DNA from: Lonicera japonica
Lineage: Eukaryota; Streptophyta; Magnoliopsida; Dipsacales; Caprifoliaceae
Length of the DNA stretch: 64,000 nt
Assembly (NCBI GenBank): GCA_021464415.1
Contig: CM038471.1
Coordinates: forward strand, 33,887,234 to 33,951,233
Reading direction: 5' to 3'
In this document: positions 46,991 to 57,900 of the stretch, in pieces
Numbering within the stretch: position 1 is the first letter of the stretch
Layout of the letters: the number at the start of each line of letters is the position of its first letter
Translations under genes and position numbers: made by a program
The notes under the pieces: generated by a model
The model's input: only the letters and a program-made list of their open reading frames with translations
Databases searched by the model: none
What the model was told of the DNA's origin: nothing

Positions 46991-47275
46991 ATACACTTAA
47001 CTTGGCAAAGAATATATTCGTTCTCCCTTGCCCTAATACAGGCCATCAATATTCATACCATTGTATCAGCTGAACGAATCAAAGCTTAAAGCAATTCCAA
47101 AACCCTAACAAATAATAAACTCAAATATGTAACATGCACCTAAATACTTATAATTAAATTAAATTAGAATCCTATTAAAATACCAGACCTTCTACTTATC
47201 AATCAATATAACTAACAACGTTAAATTGGATTATAACTTAATTTTCATAGCTAATTAGTAATTAAACTTGTTATT

Positions 47276-47389
47276 TTAATAATTGTAGTAGTAATCATTC
47301 ATCTGGGACGAAGGATCCGCCATTCCGGTGTACTGCTGAGGCACAGCGGACTCGTTAAACCACATGAATGGCACCGGATTGTACACCTC
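47276..47389 (-). pseudogene. Isolated C-terminal block of a type I MADS-box protein
   Basis: Read leftward after an acceptor-like TTCCAACAG, the frame gives EVYNPVPFMWFNESAVPQQY, then TGMADPSSQMNDYYYNY and a stop. A tail with PFMWFNE..VPQQYTGM is, to my recollection, like those of PHERES/AGL-type Mgamma MADS proteins. It lies 760 bp beyond the end of the MADS pseudogene on the same strand, so it may be its displaced last portion or a remnant of a second copy. Confidence 0.5.
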
Positions 47390-48569
47390 CTGTTGGAACA
47401 TTTGTGTATTTAAGAAAAAATCAAGATAAGGTAATTTGATGTTTTCTCAAGTACCACATAGGAAAGATATAAAACTTTTCATGAATTTTTATAAGGGAGA
47501 ATTTGGTTAAAGGCTTGAACCCTTTGGGCATTAGAATTTTGTATTATTGAGTGAGGAATTGAATGAATGTGGTTCTCCACACGCGATGGCCAACCGGTCC
47601 GGTCTCGGGCTTTTTATACAAAATAGTTTTAGAAAATTTTATTTGATAAATTAAATTTATTACAAAATTTATTTTTTAAATTTCAAAAGTGATTAAACCA
47701 CTTCCAAAACGGTTCTCACTTTCTCTCCACTTCCCCTTGAATTTCTCTACCAAAACGGATATTTCTTATTTTTTCGTTCGGATTTTTTTTAATAAGAACA
47801 GAAGAAATTTTTCTTTTAAAAATACATACAAAAAATTATCGTCTTCTACCAAAATAATCCGCTCTTTAGAAAATAATTTCGAGCCTCCAGCGGTAAAAGG
47901 TTTACCGATTCCGAGCATCTATTGAGAGGGTTTTTGTCGAATGATCAACTGTAGTACATGTCGATCGTACATGAGAATATCTGAGTTGTTTCATCCTGGG
48001 AACGGCATGGTAAGAAAAGAACTGTTAGCACAATTCCAAGTAGAGCCGCGAAACATCTTAAATAGAGCGACCTAGTTTGCAACTCAACCCAATGTACTCT
48101 CTTCCTTTGTTTATTTTCTGCAGTGCTTATTTACAACACCTCCGTACTCCCCTACTCCATCCTAATCATCGGATTAACCAGCTCATAAGACGAGACATTG
48201 CCGAATTGAAAACAATCAGTACTATTGTTCATCAGCGCCATTATCATCTGTCTCTCCCTTAAATTGGTATCAAGATAATCAAATTTATAATTATCCAACA
48301 GCTGGGGATGAACAGAAGATTCAAGTTCCACGTTATTTCTCCTAAACAAATTATCCATTGTATAATTATTGTCCTTCCAAAGACTCAAAATCTAGCCTTC
48401 ACATCTTCAATTTTAGCCTCGAAAGCCCTTGCGATCGACTTCCCTCAGTCGTTCCTCAGATAATTCATTGAACACATTATTCCAAGTTGGATACTGAGAC
48501 TCATAATTCTGCTTTCGCAGTTTCAATAAGGCAGTTGTAGACTTGTTCTTTCGATCATCGAAGAAGTAA

Positions 48570-48657
48570 GATAAATTTGTGGTCCTCTTCTTCGGGTTGG
48601 TTTTTGTAGTTTTGATAAATTTGTGGTCCTCTTCTTTGGGTTGGTTTTTGTAGTTTT
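48570..48657. repeat. 44-bp tandem duplication inside the MADS pseudogene
   Basis: GATAAATTTGTGGTCCTCTT begins both copies (48570-48613 and 48614-48657), which differ at one base. As 44 is not a multiple of three, the copies are read in different frames (NQPKEEDHKF versus TNPKKRTTNL). Confidence 0.92.
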
Positions 48658-48842
48658 GGATTAATTCCTTGATATCGTCGGGATTAGTACCGGACCGGAT
48701 CTCCTGCTCATCGGCGGATTTGAGACCATAAATAATATTGCCAACTTTGACATTGCAGAGAGTTGATAATTCGATAGCCTTCTTCTTCAAACATATTTTT
48801 CTCTTCTCAAAAATGGATTGGCGCGTCTTTTCATTTTGTAAG

Positions 48843-49145
48843 GCTCCGTTTAATAGCAACATGGAAAATGAAAATAAAAATAATTAATTTAGGTGAGAAA
48901 ATGAAAAATAAGTTAAGGCATATGATGAGATACTCTCCATCTCATACTCCTTTTTGTGAGTATATATCCTCCGTCCTCCTTTAATATTTTGTGGAAAAAT
49001 TTTCTCCATCACCAAAAGAAAATTTTATCATGAAAAAAAACAAAAAGCAAGAATTAATCTCAACACATCCCTCAACTTATTTTCCATCTTCTCACTTAAA
49101 TTAATTATTTTTCTTTTTATTTTTCATATTACTATCAAACGGAGC
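48843..49145. mobile_element. Tourist/PIF-Harbinger-like MITE inserted in the MADS gene
   Basis: Terminal GCTCCGTTT is perfectly inverted (AAACGGAGC at the right end), and the similarity continues inward for about 70 bases (AATAATTAATTTA, GTGAGAA, AAATAAGTTAAGG). GTAAG occurs at both edges (48838-48842 and 49146-49150); the TAA within it would be the 3-bp target of the PIF/Harbinger superfamily. No coding capacity. Confidence 0.82.
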
Positions 49146-49179
49146 GTAAGAGCTTCATTCTGACTCTAGCTCGTCCCAT

Positions 49180-52100
49180 GATAGATCTGCATGTGAATTT
49201 GTAGAGATTTATATTTTCACAATTACAGCAGAATATTTTTCTTTCTGAAAAAACAGTAATGTTTTATGCTCTTGTAATTAATTCTATGATCTGGAATTGG
49301 GACCGCAGTATTGGCAATTCAATTGTTTGAATAAAAAAAATTGAGTTCGATATTAATATAAAATTATTATATTTTTTGAACTAAAAAATTAGTATACAAT
49401 TATGGTTTTTTGAATTTTAATTCTATAATTTTTTTATTTTTTTCATAGGACAACATACGTGGCGAGCACTCCTTCGGACACAAATTTTCATAATTCCCTC
49501 TCTGCTTTCTCACATGCATACACACATTTTTCATAGAATTAATTTTTTTTAGAGATAAAAAATTAGTATAAAATTAATTAACGTGCGAACCAAACAGTGA
49601 TGTTAGAATTCTAATTAATATTTCTTCCGTCAACAGTCATAATTTTGATTTTTTCACATTTGAGAAAATTGTATAAATTTTAACATGGTCAATAGTTAAA
49701 GATAAAAGTCATTTTTTGGTTGATTATTTTTGAGAAAAGATGCCACACCTAATTTTATTTTTTAGAAGAAAAGAAAAACCCGATGTGTCATTATCTGCTA
49801 ACGAGAATTCCAGATTTATAAATCAGTAATGGAAAGAGCAAACTTAGCTATTTCATGGGCTACTAAATTTCCGGAACGAGGAGATATTAAGAGTGAATTG
49901 AGATATTATAAAAAAGAAATTGAAGTCTTTTAATTTAAAAGAAAGTTGTAATATATAACAATTAGGATGAGACCGAATTAAAGTCCAAACACATCCATCA
50001 TACCGGGACCTTGCAAATTATGCAATAATATTAAGATTGTGATTTTGGTTTACTGAAAATTAGATAGATGCAGTATAAATTATTTTTATTATAAGAGAAT
50101 TTTATACAAATAAATTAAAATAATACTATATGGATGTATTACAAGCCTAGTTTTTATGATTTTAAATTATGTGTTTTTATATATTGTTGTGATAAATTTT
50201 AATACTCGCAAGCGCACGAATTAGTTTATGGTATAGCATGTAAGCGATGGCAATCCCACAAACACTCAAACAATTTGTTTTATAATTATTTTATTAACTT
50301 TTCACTAAATTATTAATCTAGTTAGAAAAATAGTGGAATTAAATTAAATAAATAAACAAAATAAAACAAAGCAAGTAAACTAAAGTAAATCAAATAATAT
50401 TAACCAAGATAACAAAATTAATGAATTAATTGACTAGGGTTTCGGAGTTGTATATTTAATATCATCTTCTTTTGTATTTATGCGCGTAAATTCTATTCTT
50501 GTTTGGCAATAATTTGGTCTTTCGACTCTATTATTTGCAAAAAAAAAAAAAATCATTCAAGTTTAAATAAAATTCAATTGTAATTTTTACAAGGAGAAAC
50601 TTATGTATAAAGTGAAAAACACTCACACACTTACTATATTCGTCAAAACGCCATATATCTGCTCTTAACAAATCATAAGGTGAATATAACAAAAAATAAT
50701 AAAAATTCAACATTATTTTTATTAATTAAAATAGACACCCAATAGGAAGAATTGTTTTTAATATTAAAACTTTAAATTAGAAAAGTCAATTGACATAAAT
50801 ATGTATAATGGAATCAATTAAATATATTCATCTTAACCCTAATACAAATTTACGCTAACATAAATTAAATTAAATAAACAAAAAATAATAAATTTAAAGT
50901 AAACTTATTTGATATTAATTTAATTGAGTAACAAAATATTTAAGCTCCAAATCTTCAAAGTCTTCAAATAAATTAAAGGTAAAAGAAAGAAAATTCAACA
51001 ACAAAGAAAAGAAATCGAAAAAAGTGCCGCACTGTGCACGGTTCCCCAATTGTGCACGGCTCTAGCACTCCTTTTATAACTAATTTGATGACTTTAGGGC
51101 TTTAATTAATTTAATTTAACGTGCTCGACTGCTCGGCTTAGATCAAGACATGGACCTTAAACCCATTCTTCTTGTTGGGTTTTTTCAACACTTAAATTTG
51201 GGCCTTTTAGATGGCTGGGCTTATTTAATATTAATAGCAAATATATAAATCGGCCCATAATTTAATATGATAAATTTTTGCCTTTTTAAATTGCTATATT
51301 TTGTGTTGCAATTTCGAACCATGGGACATCTTAATTTAGAAAAATGTTGAACTGAAAAGTTGGAACTCTTAAAATTCTCTTCAAAATATGCTCAAGAATC
51401 GTATGATTTAAAGTTCTGAGTATAAAGTTATGCGTTCAGAAGTACTTAACCATTTTAAATGTTTTCACTTGATTTAATATTTCTATTTGAAAATCTTCTC
51501 CAATTCCAATTCTTTTCTAGTACCTAAGAAGGTATTAAAAATATAAAATTAGTGATAATACATGCTCTCTAAATTATAAATTAGCGTGATAAATTATACT
51601 AATTTTCTGGTACATCATATATCTTAGGATAATAAATGTAGTGCTTGGTTTGTTTTAAGAGATTAATGAGCATGTGGCCCTGCACGATGCGTAGATGTTC
51701 TAAAAGATAAATTTATAGTAATATTATACATAATATATAAATAACAAATTAAGTATTAATCATTTAACAATAACCATTTTAGTTTTAACAATAACATTTC
51801 TTAATATTCATATGTGAGGGTATTATATCTAATTTTATATTTTTTAATATTTTTATATATAACCTTCAATAATAACATGATTATTAATTAGTAGTGCATA
51901 ATATAATTTAATTACAACAATGCAACTAAAACTCAAATTAATTTTTTCATAACCATGTAAACTACAAAATATGTAAAATCATCTCCACAATATTGTATAT
52001 TCTTGTTTTGTGTAAAATTTAAACTTGTAAAATTTTTGGTCTCTAGCAATATTTTAAGATAGTTGGACACGTTATATTTGTGTAAAACTATGTATAAACT

Positions 52101-53864
52101 ATGTTAAAAGAGAAAATTAAAATAACTATAAAATAAAAAATATAGAAGAATGATGGTAAAATATGGAGAGAAAGAGATATAAGAGAGGAAGAAAATGAAA
52201 GGATAATTAAAAGAAAATGAAAAATGATGTAATAAAATAATGCATTTAATAGTGACACATGTCATCATCATATTGAAAGAGACAATTTTACTATCTATCT
52301 ATCTATCTATCTATCTATTATTATTATTATTATTATATGATATGATTAGGGACAGTGCGTAGATTATTAGTGTTTAAAGTAGTGTACGGCATTATTTTCA
52401 TGTCATTTCCTATTTAATGTGCTTTTATACAAGTAAAATGGATGTTGAATTTTGTATATATAATTTAGAGAGTTCTTTGGCTCTTTAATGAAGGACCAGT
52501 TTGCCTTGAATTAAATCACTTTTGAAAGTTCCGCCACCCTCGAAGTGAGCTTTCTCAATCGTTCTTACTTTCCAACCGAGGACACCTCCTCCTTGACAAA
52601 AGAATCCATCCCAAAATTACAATGGAAAATAATGTGCTCATTAACCATACCAAAAATGAAGATTTTGGTCTCCAAACTCAATAAAACCAAAAACGACCCC
52701 ATTGTGCAAATGATAATGAAAAAAAATCACACAATAAATAATCGAAATACTGGGTCTGCCACTTTCATACTTCGTCTCATTAACCATCCAAACCATGAAA
52801 ATATAGGGTTATTTGGATTTGGGTACAACTACAATATTCAAATTAGACTTAGATACAAAACTTACAAAATATGTCCTTAAATGTAATATTCCATAATTTT
52901 TCTTCAAAATTTTATTAAAAAATGATGTTTGACAATGGATTTTGTTCTTTAGATATTGATTAGTATTTTTTTTTTATTTTTTTGACCAATCATTGATTAG
53001 TAGATTTCAAAAATACAAATTCAATTAAAAGTTAAATTTTCAAATTTGAATTTGAAGTTAGGACAATTTAAACACTTTTGAAAAAGTTGATAGAGAGAAA
53101 GAGGGTAGAAATTATAGAGATTGTGTATATAGTTTTTGAGTAATAATGTATTAATTTGATGTTTCAATTTAAAAAGAAAGTACGTCTAAGGGTTTAAACT
53201 AGTCATATACCAATTATAAGTAATATGTGCTCTTAAAAGTTAATGTTATCAAACTTTGAGTTTTGTAATTTAGATTTAGTCATTTAGACAAACACATATA
53301 TTATCTTTAAATGTGATGTCCTATAATCTTTCTTAAATTTTTTTTATGAATGAATCTTATTTTATAAATATCAATTACTAGATTTCAAAAAAGATATTAA
53401 GATTCAATTTTTGAATTTTAAGTAGTGACATTTAAATTTTCTTAAAAATAATAAAAAAATTGTGGGTAAAGAGAATAGAGATTTGATTTTATATTTTATA
53501 TAAGTAGTGTTCTCATCATTTGATGTTTCAATGTTAGAAGAGAACACCACATTGCGAGGGTTAATATTAATTATACAGTAATTACATGCAATGCGGGCCT
53601 CTCGGTCAAGAACTTTTAAAAAGTAAATAGTATTGCTAAAGTTTGTATTCTATAATATAAAATGCTAGATTTGATTCTTAGGCTTCAGTGACTTTCTACT
53701 TGTACTTCGATATACTATATTGAGTGGTAATATTGCCAAAACAATCACAGTTATTGCTAGAGTACAACTTTAAAAACATACAATACAACTTCTCAAAGCA
53801 ATACTACGTTCCAGCAAAGAGAATTGCTTTGGCAACACAAGTAGCTATTACAATCTCCAGAAAT
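49180..53864. other. A+T-rich intergenic DNA
   Basis: No gene is recognisable. A TCTA/TTA compound microsatellite lies at 52290-52335. Two related segments near 52860-53200 and 53300-53560 share phrases such as AAATGTGATGTCCTATAATC, AGATTTCAAAAA and TTTTTTGAATTTTAAGT, and look like an old duplication. The open frame at 52545-52880 has no recognisable domain. Confidence 0.5.
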
Positions 53865-54926
53865 TCAAACAACACTGAATGCAGATGACGCAAAAGTCGA
53901 GACTCGCGATCCAATTGCCTGGGAGGCGAATGCTTGAATCTGCTTCTTAGCATCTGTAAGACGAAAAGGAGAAAACATCACTTATCTTTGTTTCTAAACA
54001 CCTTCAATATGAAATTTAGATATTCCTGCATACACAAATATATAACTACCGGTCTCCTATGCGTACAGTCTGTACGCGGACCGGACTTTTAGCTAGCATT
54101 ATGTAATTCGTGGACAACCCCTACCCCTCCTAGCGTGCTGCAGATTGGGGGCAATGACCCTGAATGGGTGCATTTGCGGCTTGAAATGCCAACTCTAAAG
54201 ACCCCCCATTATGTCTTGCACATATAGACGAAAAGACATACCAACATATATAAATATTTATTAGATATATCAAGGATTCCAACTTCCACATACTATATAC
54301 ACGTGCAGCAGAGTGATAAGGAGTGCGTATACGCAACCCGAAATAGCATTCCTACTAAGCCCACCGCCCTACACCCATTGAACTGCGTACCATTCTAATT
54401 AATGTACCGCGTACCATGGCGTCCCACGAATTAGGTAACATTGCTTTCAGCGACAGTTTCAACTCGCTAAATGCATCTCCAAGTAATAGCGACGAAAAAC
54501 TGTTGCTAAAACCCCGGTTACATATGAAACATGCATACCAAAGACGGACTATATATACAAATATTTGCACAAAATGCACACTAAATGAGTGAATATGAAC
54601 TAGTAGCTGCATAATGTATATACTATGAAGCACAGACATGATACGAGAATCGCCTTTCGAGGCAAATTTTTCAAAATGTAAGATACAATACGTGGGGATA
54701 CGTTCTTAATATATATATATATATATTATATGCAATAAACATTATAAATATAATCTTTATTGTTTGACCCTAATTAAGCTAAAGATTTTGCTGCACTATC
54801 TATAGGAATTGATATATATATATATATACAAATATAAAAGATAGAGAATTGAAAAAAAAAATGGGAAATAGGAGAGACGGCCTTAATACTAAGCAACAGG
54901 AGAAAGAGAGTTCAATCTGTTTCAAC

Positions 54927-54961
<35 letters not shown>

Positions 54962-57900
54962 GTTTAAAGCCTTAATATTTTAAGTTATTTTATTTTGACC
55001 CATTTTTAAGTTCTAAAATTTACAAAAGACCCCTCTAGCATATCGGACTCATGTATCAGGACGTATTGGGATTTAAAAAAATAAATTAAACTCAATACTC
55101 TCTGATTCACATATCAGGAGGTATCGGACACGTATCAAACAGATTCGTGGCCTTCGGAGAGTATCCATGCTTCATAGTGTATATATCTATATTCATAAGC
55201 ATATGCATAAAAGATTAAAAAGCTCATTCAAATTTTTCGAGCTGCAACAACAAAGAGGATGGAAGGCAGTTTTTAGAGGAAAAATGTTTGGTCCGCTTGC
55301 AGAAATGTAATTATGCCCCTGCATTTCTGTTGCCATGAAGATACGTTAAGTAGGGGTAACCAGGCCTCTTAGACTACCTGATGACCTGATTGAGTCCCCA
55401 GATGTACATTTTATGTCCCTTAAGTGCAAATAAAATACAATAAATTGACAAATATGATGTTCAAAACAAGTCAAAGAACCTCAATCCAAACTTGGTTAAA
55501 ATATTATCTCTCAAACTTACAGTTGCCGCAACTAAGGAGGTCATTTAAATATTGTGATACATGATATGTCCTGATACGTGGCTGATACGCAAATCAGAGA
55601 GCATCAGGTTTACGGTTTTTTTTTTTAAAACCCGATACGTCCCGAGAAGTTAATTTGATACGCTGGAGGGGTCTTTTTGTAAATTTTAAAACTTAAAAAT
55701 GGGTCAAAGTGAAATAACTTAAAATATTGAGGCTTTAAATAAAAAATGAAAAAGAAACTTGGTCTATTGAGTCAATTATGATTGTTATCTTTATATATCT
55801 AGGGATGTAGTTGAAAATGTTGAAGCCGTTGATGTTGAGTTGACTTATTCATATTGAGTCGATTATGATCGTTATCTCTATATTCCCCTTTTGATTTCTC
55901 TATTCTATGTAACAATTTAGCCTATGTATGCTTTATGCTTTAATTATGTGGCTAGAGGTGACAATGATTATGTTGAGTATTTGGACTATAGATGTCGAAT
56001 TCTTAAATATCTATAATGTTTATTGCATATAATATATATATATATATATATAATTAGGAACGTATCCCACATGTCGTATCCTACATTTTGAAAAATTTAC
56101 GAATCGCGTATTGTGTCGAAACGCGATTCTCGTATCGTGTCCATGCTTCATGGATGTGGGGGGGCTTAGGAGGCATATGGTTCATTTAATTCTCATATTC
56201 TTCAGAACGCAGAAACACATTTCATTATTGAGTTACTTTCGGTTGATGTGGACAAAAAGGTTTTGCTCATTGTGTACATGCTCCCCCCAAGTCATAGCTA
56301 TATGCATTGATTAAACCCCAAATATATTTGCTTCCCATCAACAAAATATTTGTTTTCATATGATTAATAATATGTACTACAATAACATAATGGAAATTGC
56401 ACGAGCTTATAGCTCAATGGTAAGTGCACCTTCTCGTAAGCAAGAGATTGCAGGTTCAAAACCAAGGACGCGAGTTTTCTCCTTGTAACTAAAAATGAGG
56501 TAGTCCACAGGAGTTGTCGTGCTTCCAGAGCAAAATTAAGTCTTCATAAAGGACTCGAAGGTAGTGGAGGTGCATACTTGAACCCCGTAAAGGGTGTTCT
56601 AAAAATCCCTGCCTAGGTGCTAGGCGGCAGCCAGTGTGGGAGCGACCGCGATTGGGCAGGACATGTGCAGTTCTGCACTCCTTTTTGTTTTGAAAATTAT
56701 TTTTGCATCTTCATAAATGAGTTCTTAATGTCTTTTTTCAGAAGTAAAGTTATATTTTTTGTAGTTTAATATTTTTAAAAAGTAAATACATAAATAATAT
56801 ACCACCTAGCCCTGGCTGCCTAGTCTTTGCCTAGGCGCTAGGTCCCCCTTCTACTGCCCAACTTCCAACTGGAGCTTTTTAGGACATTGCTGAAAATTAT
56901 GGGCTATGGCTAATCTATTTTGTCTGAAACCAAGTTCCTAATGTGTACTAAGAAACTCCTAAATTCCAAGTCATATTATTGTCTTAATAGAATACACAAA
57001 ACATATTAAACATTAAATTATGTAAATACTGTTAGAAGTCTTAGAATTCCTATACCTTTGCGGCATTTCGTAAAGCCAATAATATTTGCGAGGCTGAGGG
57101 TCAAACAAACTCCTACCACAAGGAGATAATCAGCTTGAAACCTTACGAGAGAGAATATTGCTAACAAGATCCATCCAACCGCCTACACATTAAAGCAAAC
57201 CACTTAGATGCATCCAAACACAAGTAACAAGATATAACTTTCAATTGATAATTCTGAAAATAATACACATTACACCCAAAGCTTATAACAAGTTAGAACC
57301 ACTCAATAATAATGAGAAACTCATGATGTTATTACCATTCACCAATAAAATTAATCTATCTGCCAAAAGCTCCATTTTTTTTTCAGTGTTTTGAGTTTAT
57401 CAAAGTCATATAACTCAACCATACTGCCCAAGATTCCACTTTATTCCATTCTTATTGTTGCTTGATAGCATTAACTTTTCAAGGAATCAATTTCCATCGT
57501 AGAAAGTGCTTTAGCCTATTTTTTGTCTTTTTCAAGGATTCCAAAACCAGCTCACCCTTAATTTTTTGTTTTCCATGTAAAACAATTCCAAGGAATCCTA
57601 TTCTAGTCCATCCAAACCAATCAAACACACCCAACATGTACATGCTGAACGCAGGTTAGCACTATGGATATAAATTACTAGTCAAATGCTAAAATTCAAA
57701 AGCTTTACTTACACTAAGGTAAAGGGTCCACCAGAACAGCCACGAATCCTTCTTGTTCATTCGAGCCAATGACTATAGGAAGAAAACAAATAAACATAAA
57801 AGAGACAGAATATTATGAAGTTAGGGCCCCTTGTGGTTCGGTGTGAAATAATTTTCACCTATCTGACATCAGAATTCTGTTCAATATTTTTTTTTTTTGG

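Larger units (their letters stand above)
48152..49179 (-). pseudogene. Type I (Mgamma-like) MADS-box gene, split by a MITE and frameshifted
   Basis: Type I MADS proteins are plant transcription factors, mostly acting in female gametophyte and endosperm. The original start appears to be ATG at 49179, giving MGRARVRMKLL, the first part of a MADS domain. A 303-bp MITE (48843-49145) follows. Beyond it the frame resumes with QNEKTRQSIFEKRK...KKAIELSTLCNVKVGNIIYG, the rest of the domain. The codons on each side join exactly if the MITE and one target copy are ignored. The reading frame then runs to a stop at 48413 (KGFRG), but related text continues in other frames (EAKIEDVKARF, then from 48388 SLWKDNN...YELVNPMIRME), so at least two more frameshifts exist. 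A 44-bp tandem duplication (48570-48657) lies in the middle. An ATG from the MITE end (48862) now opens a 149-codon frame lacking the basic N-terminal DNA-contact residues. Confidence 0.8.

Noticed and set aside
52545..52880. 111-codon open frame
   Set aside because: No recognisable domain, Asn/Lys/Ile-rich, and in A+T-rich intergenic DNA without splice or leader signals.
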